From Valencia hispanica (Eukaryota > Chordata > Actinopteri > Cyprinodontiformes > Valenciidae): a DNA stretch of 64,000 nt. Below, piece after piece: positions 36,001 to 48,900 of this stretch. Under the pieces are notes generated by a model, which was given only the letters and a program-made list of their open reading frames with translations, was not told the origin of the DNA and made no database searches. Every line of letters begins with the position of its first letter. Positions within the stretch are counted from its first letter, which is position 1. The translations under genes were made by a program, and so were the position numbers. The stretch lies in assembly GCA_963556495.2 (NCBI GenBank), contig OY747712.1, forward strand, positions 22,838,735 to 22,902,734, read 5' to 3'.

Positions 36001-39000
36001 AATTACAAGCCCATCTGTGTCCTCAACCTTTATCTGACCTTTTATTATGAACTCCAAAAATGACAAATTCATGTTGTTTATAGATGCATTTATAGAACAA
36101 AAATAGTGCGAGCTCTATTTATTAAACAGAGATGCATTTCATAAATAGAAAAAAGGCATTATATTTTTCAGCCCTGTCAATCACAGATCAGAACTAATCA
36201 AGGTAAAACTGCCTGTGTTTACAGTGTTATACATAAGGCATTTGGCCTTACTGTGGCTTTAAAAAATAAGGACTTGGCTGCATGGATAAATATTATGTTA
36301 TAGTCAAAATACTTGTTACAATTTTACTGTTGAATCGTGCTTCCTTTTTCTGGAAACCACTGCTTAGGTTCTCCAATTACAAGCTTAAGCAAAGTTTCAA
36401 CCAGTAATGATTGGGCAAAGGCTTTGCATAATCACAGACGGTGTGACATGTTGCTGGATTCTACCAAGGTTGTTTTGATTGCTTTTGTGTTGCTGACCTC
36501 ATGTAATCTCTCACCCCGCATCAGGTGACAGTTGCACAGATCCAAACTTAAACCTGTGCTTAGGACTTAGTGCAAAGTGACAAACATGAACAGTGACAAT
36601 CTAAAGGCACAGAATTTTGACCCTTATCCATCCTGTAATACTGTAGACTAACACCTAAACACGGTTTCATGACCTACAAGCTCGTTCTAATCTATCACTT
36701 GTGTTACCTAAAATATCAAAAACAGAGAAAGATTATGGATCCTCCCAGGTAGGCAAGCATGGATCACTGTTTTTGAGGTAGGTTTAAAGTTTTAAAAAGT
36801 TATACTTTCTAAACTGCTAAAATGTTCCTTCTTACAGTTCCCTCAGTTCAAACTTATTTTATTCAGATGCCAGATAAACCATTGGCACAGCCAGAGTTTC
36901 CTATGGCTTTATGAGGCATAGAATAGCACAGTGCCATCCCTCCCCCACATGTTGATGTGCACTGTTGGTCAGCGGCCTGGAAAAAAGCCACTGCAGTTTT
37001 CCCCCACAAGAAAGACAAATGTAGCTGACAGGAAATATTTCCAGTCATGAAAAACACAAAAAGTCATATTGTGGAAACAAAAGTATGTCTACATGCTATT
37101 TTGACTAATTAATCAGATAACATCACCTTATTTAGTTATAGTTTTCAGTCCTTCAAGCACTTCAAAACTAGTTAGTTTTCATTGTGTATCGAAATCAAAA
37201 CTATAACTAAATGGTTTAAAAAACATTATAACTGATATAACTGTTGTGTTATTTACTTTAGCAGCAGGATAAATAAGTGTTGCTTTTCTGTTTTAAATTA
37301 AATAGAATTAGATCACACAGTTTTGTTTGATTTTTTTTTCTGTAATTTCTGGGATACGTTAATACCTTAGAATTATCAACGAAAGCCATCATATCAGGAG
37401 TATTTCCTGCCTACTTTGGAGCTATTCGATGTCACAAAAGCTCAATTCAATGGAGGAATAAACTGTAATAGTTTATAGTAATAACTTCAGGAATTCTCCT
37501 TTGGGATTAATTAAGTATATCTGTAATGATGTCTTCGGGACACGTGTGTTAAAGCTCTTTAAATGTGAAACTAGATAGGAGTTATGATGAGTATATAGAG
37601 ACTCTAAACTGTTGGACAAGCTGTTCCTAAATTAGAGTACTGTGCAGGTTGATGTCACTGACTTTGATACAAACAACTTTTGAGCTGGAGTTAGACCGAA
37701 GCTCAAACAGATGACGAAAGTCCCATAAGCCACAAAGAAGAAAACAGGTTAGGTTGAAGCTACATGGAAAAAATGTGACAGCACAGGTTTCAGGGGCGAT
37801 GGTGGTGGGGAACTCTTTTAAAGCAAAGGGTAGCAATGTGTCATGTGGTAATCAGCTTGTCAGTATCTCAAGTCGGTCAGTCACACCACACACCAAAGGT
37901 ATCAGTTACACTGGCTGCTTCTCTAAAGTCAGTCTGAGCAGTTCACACAAACATCTTCCTCGAAGAAATCATGACTTACAAGAATGTTCCAACTTGAAGC
38001 TGCCAAGCTTAAAATAAACAAGAAAAATTGAACAGGAGCACTATCCAGTGAGAAACTGGATTGTTCCAAATAAACATTGGCTTGCTTTGAGAAAATTTAT
38101 TTAAACTTGGACAAATATGTCTTTATTTAAACCACAGACACTGACAGACATCTAAAAATGAGGTCTCAAGCCAAATAACTTTCACAGCCAAGTCCACACC
38201 AATTTCTTTTCATTAATTAACTCATCTCCAACGAGTCCAGCAAAATAGGTGTCTGTCCAATATTGCTACCCTGAGAACATAGTCTACAGCCTCATCTAGC
38301 TTAGCCCCATAAGAAATAAAGTCACTCTGCCTAAGTGCAACTATATTAGGCTGAGCAGCTGTGAAAAGTCTGACAAATGGAATCTCTCTAAAGGCCGGTC
38401 TCTAATCCTGCTCTCAGCACGAGAACAAAGCATCTCATCAGACTAGCTGAAATGAGAGGACAGCCACAGCTGATATGACTTAATGTGAATGTGACAGATT
38501 AAACTCAATTTATCTCTGTAAGAAAAAACAAAGATGACTTGTCTATAGCATAACTGTGTTGTTTTGTTTTTATCTGTACCTCTGTGTGCACTGCTGGCTT
38601 GGTAAGATGGCATCCGGAAGTGTTACTTTGTTTCTTTCCAAAGGGTTCAGGCCTTGCCCGGTGTGGTTGACTGCTCGATTGGCAAACAGGACATCATACT
38701 CCACACAGTTGACAAGGAATGTAGTGAATGTCACAACAAAGAGAAACTGACTGGAAGGAAGAAAAGGAGAATGACATTATGTTTCATACTGATTAATTGT
38801 AAGCATCTAATTTCAAACTATTACAAGGGAACAACAATAAGTGATTAATGAGCAATACTGTAGGATAGGCAAACATCTTGACAAAAATTGTTATGGATAT
38901 CATTTTGAAAACAGACTCTGGGAATCTGGTACCTGCAGCAGGCTGGACTAACACAAAGGTTAGAAAACGAGGTAGCATAATATCGTATATCCTGTCCTTT

Positions 39001-41736
39001 CCAGTTTTTGGCATCTATTGTAATGATGGTATAAAGACTTGAAATAAATAAAAAAACAATTTTACCACGGTAGCATAATCACATTAAAAAAATCATCTCT
39101 AACTGTGATCTCTGGAGATCTGTTTCCCATATTTACGATCCCCCTGACTGTTGGGTCTTTGTCTACCCTTTTTTCTCATAGCTCAATTCAATTCAATTCA
39201 ATTCAAAAGTACTTTATTGAACCCAGAGGGAAATTAAGCTATTCAACCTATTTCAAACATTTTAAATATTGACAGTATAATGGTAAGTTTCAGCAACTAG
39301 CTATTTTTCTCTTAGCCATATTCTGAATTATGATGGTCAACAATCAACCATCTTGCCTGAATGGTGTGTTCTCTTCCGTTTCAATTTTTTAATGGCAGAG
39401 AAAAGAAATTTGTTTATGGGTCACATTATATTCATTTCCAAGATGAACAGAGATTACTAACCAAAAGTCCCAGACATGCTGATCAACCTAATAAAGCATA
39501 AATAAAAAAAGCTTTAATTAGATTTACTTTGTAAAAAATTTCTAAGGGCAGCCAATAAGAGTGGAACGGGCAATTTATACTCAAATTAAACATTGAATTT
39601 TTCTAAATGTTTGTGAATTGATGCTACTGCAACAAAAGTTGAATATTTTAAGGCTTTCTACCATCTGGAGGCTGCTGTCTCAAGATAAATGCTGAAATAT
39701 TAAATAAGGACACACTTAACACCTAAAGAGAACTAATTCCTTTCAGAATCATGCATACTTGCATAGATGAATACAAGACTGATCTTGTTCCCACAAAAGC
39801 ATGTGACAGTCACTTTTCATCAAGAAATAACACAATACCAGCGCCACAAAAAGGCTGCTACTTTTAACTGAAAACAAGCATGCTCTTTTTAATAAAACCT
39901 TACATCACTGTGACTTGTGATTATATTTACAACGTTATACTTACACAAGTTCAAAGAATTCTGACAACATCATACAGGCAAAGCCATTTTTTTGATGATA
40001 GTGATAGATGTGAACAGGGTGGTTAAGGAAAACCTGAAATGGTACTCTATAATAAAAGTATAAATAAGTTGACCGATCAAGTAATAAAATACAACATAAA
40101 CACAATATTGTATAAATATAGAAGAGAAAAAAAAAGTTCAGTTCAATTTGGTTCATTCTAGCTGCTTTATAAATAGCGAGAGACTGATCAGGCTTTTCCT
40201 AGCCGATACCCCAAATTCCACTTTTCTTTGAGGTCTGCCCTTTAACTGGTGGTTCATGATTTTTTTTCCATACAACTTTAACACATAGGAGAGAAAAATA
40301 TGATCCAAGGTCTTTGATATCCCACCGGAAAAATGAAGGAATAACCAGATTATCCCTATTGCATTAAAGCATATGTTAATGACCTTAATCTGGTTTTTGT
40401 TCAACTCAAGAACAAAGTGCATTAGTGAGTTATGCATTTGTAGATTGAAAATGGTAGGAGTTCTTATTTTTGATGCATTTAATGAACACGGAAAAAAAAC
40501 TGAGTTTTCAATATTTGACCTGCTGATCACTGATTAGTTGTGATCAACAAGTGTGAAATAAATTATTAATGCGGGGTATGAAATATGACTCATGAGTGAA
40601 TACACAAGAATCCTTAAAACTGAAAAGGAAATACAACCCAACTGCATGATAAAAACATCAAAACAATAGAAATATAATTAAGCAGCTGCAAAGAAATAAA
40701 AAACATAAAAACCCATCTATGAATAAAAGAGGAGACAAACAAAACCTATCTTTTTAGACTACATGGTTTGTGATTGATATGTGTTTTTAGTCCTTTGTAG
40801 GGTAGAGCAGGGTTATCTATCAGGTGCTAGTCACTTCACACCAGAGGAGTAAACAGGCCCAAAGGGGGACCAGAACCAAAATAAATGAAGATGGGTGTAA
40901 TACAATGTATTCAGTGAATAAGATACAATTTAATGAAATTATATGCGAGAATATAGCCTTTTTTTATGCTAATATAGTAACTAAGTAGCAAGTAAAATAA
41001 ACTGCTAGCTTTGGGGTACAAACTGGTATGCTTATTAGTACAAAATGAAAGAAATGAAATGAAAAAAGTTCAAAATGACAATGTGGAAGTAAGAAATGGG
41101 GATAGGAATACGACCACATCAAAAACCACCCAAAGCCATTACCATGGCACAAAAATAAATACCAAAATATAACTACAAAGAAATTGAAAACAACATGAAA
41201 AAAACTGTTTGCCAGATACACAGGGAACAAACAAAACCTGTAGTTTTAGGGAACATGTTTTGTGAGTTGATTTGTTTCTTTAGTCCTCTGTAGGGTAGAG
41301 TATGTTACTTTCTCATATCTATTGCATGTGGCCACTTGTTTTGCAATCTGTTAGAGGTAAACATTACACAACCCAACACTTCCACTGTACTGATTCACTT
41401 CAGTTTGAGTTAGCAACGCGTGATTTCAAAGGATATTCTTGTAAAGAAGTTATCCAAGTTCTTGATATGGTGCCATGAGTCTGAAACAAAAAGAAATGAG
41501 ACGTGAATTATTCTCAGCGAGGAAACAACTATGCCACAGCTGCATCCACTCATTTTAGATGACTAAGGTAGACAATTGTCATGAGACTGTTTTTATGTCC
41601 TACCCGGAATAAAATAAATACATTTACCTTTTAGACTTTCAGGGACATGGACCAGTAAGTCTTCTTCCCCTGGTGGAGAGTCTTCCTCGTAATCCTCAAT
41701 TCTCTGATACTCCTGGTAGGCTTCAAAGTTAGCCAT
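30050..41736 (-). CDS. atg9b: ATG9 autophagy lipid scramblase (atg9b by neighbourhood)
   Basis: Thirteen exons splice to 2430 bases, 809 residues plus stop. Exons: 41736-41628, 41480-41437, 40009-39945, 38750-38580, 35563-35422, 35316-34568, 32808-32655, 32492-32313, 32214-31969, 31878-31640, 31528-31435, 31230-31146, 30201-30050. Starts MANFEAYQEYQRIEDYEEDS. YQRI at residues 10-13 fits the tyrosine sorting signal known in ATG9A. The conserved core includes QFLFVVTFTTFLVNCVEYD and DSWIIFLLIMAATFWLYRLV (membrane segments), WQEVQDRLI, NFELILFWGPGSLF and HRILRFKNYMVAMINKSLLP. It continues with SFIPDEHMVWCPEQLL and VEVVGVGDICSFAQMD. The C-terminus is serine and histidine rich, then acidic (WKEEEEEDEDDQ). 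ATG9 trimers scramble phospholipids in vesicles feeding the phagophore. The second intron is AT-AC type. Paralogue choice rests on abcb8 and cdk5 next door. Confidence 0.95.
30690..30925. repeat. Fish interspersed repeat in atg9b last intron
   Basis: TGTGCCCTTAGACAAGACAC and TAACTCCAAGTTGCC match a repeat common in teleosts. No coding content. Boundaries are approximate. Confidence 0.45.
32860..33700. mobile_element. Tc1-like relic in atg9b intron
   Basis: The ends resemble GAGTATTCATACTTT on the left and GGGTGCTGAATTCAAATGA on the right. The middle holds GTCCTTCTGGAAGCTGAACCTC and TCCCCACAGCAGATACTACCA. These are words of the antisense transposase region of a family also seen at 47340-47540 and 55380-55480. 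Heavily decayed. Confidence 0.5.
34035..34430. mobile_element. MITE, copy A
   Basis: Terminal inverted repeats GGGATGTG and ACATCCC, flanked by TA (34033-34034 and 34431-34432). The subterminal parts are rich in ATCGATA and GATACGATA words. A second copy lies at 44273-44699 in opposite orientation and shares the inner word ACTACCAGTCATA (reverse complement there). No coding content. Confidence 0.75.
35564..38579. other. atg9b intron 4, nothing recognised
   Basis: A 3-kb AT-rich intron between exons 4 and 5 of atg9b. No repeat class or exon was identified with confidence. AGACGCACCAATGGAG at about 35876 may be the end of a small hAT-type relic. Confidence 0.5.
39183..39235. repeat. (ATTCA)n and adjoining LINE-type 3' end
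   Basis: Five tandem pentanucleotides (AATTC/ATTCA) followed by AAAAGTACTTTATTGAACCC. This arrangement is often seen at 3' tails of fish non-LTR elements. It lies in atg9b intron 3. Confidence 0.4.
40010..41436 (-). other. atg9b: AT-AC (U12-type) intron of atg9b
   Basis: The exon before it ends ...TTTACAAGA. The intron opens with ATATCCTTT, exactly the minor-spliceosome donor consensus. It closes with TTTTCCTTAACCACCCTGTTCAC: a perfect branch site with its adenosine about 13 bases before the terminal AC. Joining here gives NFFTR-IYHYHQKNGF, the unbroken ATG9 sequence. No GT donor within the exon end preserves the frame. Confidence 0.92.
40640..41345. repeat. Diverged tandem duplication within the AT-AC intron
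   Basis: About 40640-40840 and 41150-41340 share an ordered set of words. These are ACAAACAAAACCT, CATG[G/T]TTTGTGA and TTAGTCCTYTGTAGGGTAGAG. They suggest a duplication at roughly 500-base spacing that has since diverged. Confidence 0.5.
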
Positions 41737-42964
41737 TGTGCTTCATTCTTCAGTCACCCTCAAATTGTTTATAGCAGACACTACACGAAACGAGCAGAGA
41801 CTGGGGACCGAGGCTACATGCTGTAGCTAATAAGCAGTTCAGATAAGGGTAAGAGAGGCTAACATTAAATTGCAAACTAGCTAGTCTGACCGACAGCGCT
41901 TGTGTAAGCCTAAATCACCATGATCACACGTAAAATACTGCGTTTGAGTTAGAGGCAACACGCACTGAATTCCTACCAGTTCACTACTGAATGTTAGTTA
42001 CGTTTCTAAAAGATGACAAGTAAAACAGCGAGTGTGGCAGCCGGTTAGCTTGTAAATGATGCAGCCCGTGTGTAGTCAGGGTGACACGGTTTGTTTTGTT
42101 CTGTCCTGATGCTGATCCCGATCTCCTTTCAGGCTTGGTTTGATAGCTCCTTTAAACCTCTTGGGTGTTTGAATGACTATCTTCCGCTCTCCAGTCTCCC
42201 TATTTGCTGATTCCCCACAAATATAAGCGATCACATACGCGTACCCACAGTTTTTTTGTCTTTCACAAACAAATGTCAACAAAAACACCAATTAACGTCA
42301 CTTCCCTTTAACATTGTATCATTTCCGTCTGTCAGTTGTAGTTTTGTAGTTCTGGACAGGTATTTTTTGTTCTCCCACTACAGATGTAATCTTATCAATT
42401 AAAAATGCTCATGTGTTTCAAATGGTTATTGTAATGCAATGTTTTAGATTCACAAACAAGCATTTGGGTTTCCTGTAAGTGGCAAATTCGGCAGTGGGAA
42501 GTGGGTTTTCCGAATGAAAGTTCTAAAAACTTACGTGCAGTTAATTTTGATGGATGGCTTTTTCGTTCAATAATATATGTTCATTTTAGCTCTAAAATTG
42601 AACAATATATGCTTATCAGTATAACAGTAGAGTTAGCAAAAAGGTCATATTTAAGGGATCAATTTGGAACCCTTTAAAAACATTAAAACATTATTGTTAT
42701 TCTAATAAAATAATGATATTCAAATTATTTATTTTGTTATTTATATTGGTATAATTCCATAGTTTACTTATAACACAAAAAAATTGTCAAAAAAGAACAT
42801 GCCACTCGCATTATGGCGATGACGTCGACGTCACTACTCCTTTGCGTCTTTGCTGTGGAGCAGAAGCGTCAGTATGGCAGCCTGCTGGGAGCCGTGAGAT
42901 TATTATTGAGCTACACATTTAAGTTAACCTTTTGAGTATTTTATTGCCGAAGCTAGCATAAAAC
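41737..42964. promoter_or_regulatory. Divergent promoter region between atg9b and abcb8
   Basis: The two start codons, on opposite strands, are 1.2 kb apart, so both promoters and 5' untranslated regions lie here. Visible candidates are a double CRE-like palindrome at 42820-42833 and an ETS-like CACTTCC at about 42299. No TATA box was assigned. No other gene fits in the gap. Confidence 0.6.
42820..42833. promoter_or_regulatory. Palindromic double CRE-like site
   Basis: TGACGTCGACGTCA is a perfect 14-base palindrome made of two overlapping near-CRE octamers (TGACGTCG and CGACGTCA). It lies 131 bases upstream of the abcb8 start codon, a position typical for CREB/ATF sites. Confidence 0.6.
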
Positions 42965-45900
42965 ATGTCCCAGCTTCTGTGCTCCAGACTGTACATCACT
43001 GCTCCCTCCCGTCCACTGTCTTTTTATTCACTGTGCAGTAAGACAGGAGACAAATGGAAGCTCTCACGGTATGTTACAGTGACCACTTGCTAGATTAGCT
43101 AGTGACAGATTTGTATTAGGCTAGCTGTGTTAATTACACGTTAAGTGGTACCACTGGCCTATGTCAGTTTGACATATGTGAAAGGAACTGTATTGAGTTT
43201 GTAATCCAGTAAAAGAAGAATTTTAACTGATATCTACTCAGCTATTGGCATATTTGACATGGTATGATTTGTCCTTCATAAAGGCAAAAGTGTCAAGTCA
43301 GTACATGACATACAGGGAAAAGAAAACATGTAGCCTACAAACCCTCTCTAATCTAAAAGAGCGATAAAATGATGAATCACTAAATATAATTTGGTTTTAG
43401 ATCTTTGAAAGCTAAGCTACAAAACTGTTTCATAATTAGAGTACAATATGTACAGCCGTGGCGAAAAGTTTTGAGCATATTCTAAATGTTTTTTTTTTTA
43501 CAAAGTTTGCTGCTCTAGTTTTTTTTGTTTATGTGTGTGTTTTTGTGATATATTGAAGTATAATAACAAGCACTTTGTAAGTTTCAACAGCGTTTATCGA
43601 TAATTAGATCAAGTTTATGCAAAGAGTCAAGCAGCGTTGGCCCTTCTTTTTCAAGACCTCTGTAATTTGCTGTGGCCTGCTGTCAATCATCTTCTGGGAT
43701 GAAACCTGACTCAGAGCAACCCATTCTTTCATAATCAATGCTTGGAGTTTGTCACATTTAGTGGGTTTTTGTTTGTCCACCAGCCTCTTGAGGATTGACC
43801 ACAAGTTCTCAATTGGATTAAGGTCGGGGGAGTTTCCTGGCCATTGAACCAAAGTTTCAATTTGTTGTTTTTTGAGCCACTTAGTTATCACTTTGGTCTT
43901 ATGGCACAGTGTTTATCATGCTGGAAAAGGCATTGCCCTGAAGCCTTCTTCACAACAGTTGAACCTCTTTCTTTGAAGTTCTTGATGATTCGATAAACGG
44001 TAACTTAAGTTGCAATCTTAATAGCAACTGTATCCTTGCCTGTGAAGCCTTTTTCTATGCAACGCAATGATTGCTGCATGTGTTTCCTTGCAGGTAAGCA
44101 TGGTTAACAGGAAGAACAATGTTTTCAAGCATCACCTTCCTTTTAACTATTCTAACTCAATCAGCATGACATATTGATCTCCAGCCTTGTGTTCAGCAAC
44201 ATTCTCACCTGTGTTAACGAGAAGATTAGTGAAATGATCTCAGCAGGTTCTTTTGTGACAATGATGACATTAGGGATGTAAGAAAATATCGATACGCCGA
44301 TATATAGCGATATCTTATATCACATTATGGTATTGATATTCAAAAGCAATGTATTGATTTTTGTTTTTATTTTTTTAGATTTAAATGGAACCATTAATGA
44401 TGACAGTAATTTTTGTAGTAAAATTAAAAGTATGACTGGTAGTTTGTGGCTGTTTTCACCCTTTTCATTCCAGTAATTTTGCTAGATCTAGTAATAAAAC
44501 TGGATGTATTAAGTAAGAAACAGGCTGGAGTGTTTAAAATGCTGTGACAGTTTTTCTACAGTTAAATTAAGTTTTAAAAATCACAATGTATAGTCTTACT
44601 CATAGTATCGCAATATATCGTATCATCCCAACCCCCCCAACACCGTATTGTGATATTATTGTGTGATCGTATCACCAGATTCTTGCCAATACACAACCCT
44701 AGATGAAATGCAGTGGAAACGTTTGTTTTGGTTAGTCCTTTGGTTTTTTTCTACTTTTTTTTTAAGAAGTTAATTTTGATGGCAGGAAAGACTTTCCAAT
44801 TCATCTGATCAGCAAACGTTGTAAAAAAACAATATTTGTGTAGTTCCCAAAACTTTTGGTCATGACTGTAGTTAGTCTATTAGAGAGTGATAACTTGTTT
44901 TCTAATCAAAATATTGCCATAAAATGTATCTTTATTTTAGATCTAAAAAATAAGTATTTAATAAGTGAATTGTGACCTCAGTTTTGTTTGTGTAACACCA
45001 GTCTACACTAGCTACCTCAAAGCACTGGCCATGTTTAAACTGTCCATTTAAATGCAGGGTGATCAATTTCATTTTCTTTCCTGTGTACACACACTGATCA
45101 CAGTTTCTAAATGTATATGTTTATATGCTGTTTATGTGTCTGTTGTTCTATGTGTTTGCTGTAGTTTCCTGTCACCAATGACCCCCCCAAAAGTACTTAT
45201 TTGTCTAATAATTCACTTCACCATAAATGAGAAATCCGATTCCTCCCAAGCGAAAATAAATCCAAGCAAGTTTCATATATTTTCTTCAAATTTTTCTGAC
45301 AACTGGAAGAATTTTTTTCTGTCCTAAACATGCATGGGTGGATTGGGGAATGTTTTTCTTTTTTCATAAGAGACGTCCAGAAAAAACAGGCCATTTTAAA
45401 GTCACCTGGTTGAAGAGTTCTACATATATGGTTTTATAGAAGCAAGTTTGTGATAGCTAAAGTGAGATAAATAATCCTTGATTTGGTTGGAACATAGTTG
45501 CTAGTTTGAGTCCCTAGATAAATAATTCAACCACTATAAAACTCTTTTTTTTTTGTCAAGTTAATCAATATATTTGTTTTCACTGGTTCAGATCAGTCTA
45601 AATTATGTGTAGCTAAAAGTATCAAGACATTGTCTTCATATCTCCCATACATGCCCTCATTCATGCCATTAAATGTGCCTTCTAACTATTTATAATGTCT
45701 TTTGATGCAGGTGGTATACAGCTTATAATTCCCGTGCACATAACTCCACACAGCAACCTGGCAATGCTTTGCACCGCATTTGGAACCTGACTCAGACAGC
45801 CATTCGCCACGCCCCCTCCCAGACGTTCAAATCACCAGGTTTGAAATTCATCTTGGGACCTGCGGTCTTCACTGTCGCAGCACGCTTGTTCTGTCGTGTA

Positions 45901-48900
45901 GCCCGCTGTGAGGCAGATGTCAATAACAACACTCCAGGGGAGGTTATCGCCAAAGACCCAGTGCCTGAGTTCAAATGGCATATCCTGTGGGAATTTGTCA
46001 AACCTCAGCTGTTTGCTCTCATCTGCGCTGTTCTGGTAAGCTCCAACTGGTTAATTTAAAGTCGATTTCAAAGATGCAAACGTTGCCATTTCCACAGTGA
46101 ATGTATCGTATTTCTTTTCAGCTTGCTTTTGGTGCAGCTATCCTGAACATTCAAATCCCATTAATACTTGGCGACTTGGTGAATGTTGTGGCACGCTACC
46201 TCAGAGAACATTCAGCTAACTACGTCAATGAGATAAAAGGTCCTGCCATAAAACTACTTGGACTGTATGGTATCCAGGTAAGTACACAAAACATCTATAA
46301 ATGCATGACAGAGATTTAGAATTTCAACTCAAAGTTGTTTGGAAAAATTGGGTACGCTTCTACTGTTATGAGCAGTAGGCATTATATGCATGCATATACA
46401 TACATGCAATAAATAGCTAAATTATTTCTACCCCTTTAACATTTTCTAATTATTTCACAATAAAACCATGATCTTTATTGTTTTTCTATTAGGATTTTAT
46501 GTGATCAACAGAAAGCAGTGCACAATTGGAAGTATAAATGAATCTCACTTTTTTATTTTTTATAAAAATGTTGATAAATAGAAATCTGAAAAGTGTTGCA
46601 TGCATTTGTATGCACACCCTAAATCAATACTCTGTAGAACCACATTTTACCATAATTTTAGGTCCATGTTTGGAGTATGCCTCTATCAGATTCACACACC
46701 TAGAGAAGGGCTGGACAATATTATGAAAACATGTGATATACAGTAGTAATGGAGAAGGTTGCTGTAATGATAAGAGTTTTGATAAGTGAACAAATAATTA
46801 AACAGGGGACAACAGATAATGACTAGTCTATCCTGCTTCTGAAAAAAAAAATGGTTCCATCTAAACAACAAGGTTTTATTAACAGCTGATGTTGGCTTTT
46901 GTCTTTGTCTTTGAAGCAACTTAGTCATAGTTTCTCAGTGACTTTGCCACCTTATCATCTTTGTACCGTAAACTTTTTATATTTTTTCAAACAACAAGTA
47001 TCACTAAATATTACTGGCATAGAGAGCCTGAATTCTTGTAACTTAAATAATTAACTTACACTAAATGTGTTGTGGACATTTTCATTATATGTATATTGTG
47101 TACAGTTATAATGCTCTGATAATAAGTGTGCAATTGTGCTGCCTTAATTTTGAGACTAAAATGTTTGCAGTTTCTCCTTTGCGAAATAGCTAAAGCTTAG
47201 TCAGCTTAAGCTTTGTTAGAGAGTGTCTGTAAATAGTAAGTTTCAAATCTAAATAGTATTTAGATCTGGTCTTTGACTAGGTCATTCTAACACATGAATA
47301 TGCTTTGATCTAAACCCATTGATTGTAATTCTGCCTCTTTTTTTGAGAATTGTTCTTCTGAAAGGTGAAGCTCTCCCTTAGTTTTACGTATTTTTCAGCC
47401 TTCAGCAGGTAATTTTCCTCGCCCCGTTTTACGGTTATTCTATCATCCCATTAGCGCCAAAAAGCGTCCTTGTACCTGTTGAAGAAAGGCATCCCCACAA
47501 GCATAATGCTGTCACTACCATGTTTCACCAAGGGGATAGTGTCTTAAAAATGTTAGTGTGGTTTATTACACAAAATGCTCTGAAGTTTATGGTTGTAATG
47601 CGACAAAATGTGAAAAGTTCAAGGGGTATGACCAGCTTTGCACAGAACTCCATGTAGGTTCCAAAATGTCTTAAGCAAATTTTAACATTTGCATGCAAGA
47701 ATTCAGATTTCACAAATTGAAAAGGTTCTGTGGTCTGCTGTTCTTATTATTAATCAGATCTTTTTTGCAGGGCCTGCTAACAACTGGCTACATCATCTTA
47801 CTATCGAGGGTAGGAGAAAGAGTGGCAGCAGATATGAGGAAAACCCTGTTTTCCTCCCTATTAAGGTACATACTCCACAATGTTGACTCTAAGGGATATA
47901 TTAACACACAATCAAGCAAGGTCACTTTTAAAACCTAAGTTCCACTGCAATTCTTTTTTTCCCTCAGGCAAGATGTTGCTTTCTTTGACGCCAATAAAAC
48001 CGGGCAGCTTGTAAATCGTTTGACTGCTGATATTCAGGAGTTCAAGTCTTCCTTTAAATTGGTTATTTCTCAGGTATTTCCTCAAACATGAGTCAGCCTT
48101 TCAGTAACATGTTCCTTAAAAATATTGCATCCATCTTCCCTTCTTGTTTATTTTCAGGGTTTGCGGAGCATCACACAGACAGTCGGGTGTTTTGTGTCTC
48201 TCTATGTCATCTCTCCCAAGCTCACAGGCTTGACAGTGGTTGTTCTCCCATGTCTTGTGGGAGCAGGGGCTCTCATTGGTTCATTTCTGCGCAAACTATC
48301 TCGTCTGGCTCAAGAACAGGTAATATGTTATATTTAATTTAGTATCATTTCATTGAAAGATTTACAGAAATACAAAATATTCATACAATTTCTTTTCCAT
48401 GTTTGGTCATGTTACAATCACAGACTTCAATGTATTATTCGGATTTTAAATGAAAGACCAACAAAAAGTATTGAAGTGGAAAAATTATACAGAAATTTCA
48501 CATTTTTACCAATAACACCGGATAGTTGTTGTCTGCATTTCTATTCACCCTAAGACTAAGAGGAAGAAACCTTTTTTTGTCACAGACCTTGTTTGCGACA
48601 GGCCGTTTATTGAAGAGGTTCAGACGTGTGGAATTAGGTGTTCTGGTTAGATGAGACCAAAACTGAACCATATGACCTACATGCTAAACTCTGTGTGCTT
48701 AGCACTGGACATCACTGAGAACAAAAAAATCCTCACGCTATGACATGGTGGTGGCAGCATCCTGCTGTGGAGAGACTTTTCTTCAGCGGGGACGGAGAGC
48801 TGGTCAGTCAACTAGAAATTAGATGGAGCTAAACACAGGGAAATCCTTAAAGAGAGCCCGTTAGAGGCTACAAAAGACTTGAGTAAAGGTTCAATTTCAG

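Noticed and set aside
40010..41436. A GT-AG alternative for the second atg9b intron
   Set aside because: No GT donor at the end of the 41480-41437 exon keeps frame. An AG acceptor at about 40030 (TTTCAG) would insert VFLNHPVH, which is the U12 branch region read as protein.
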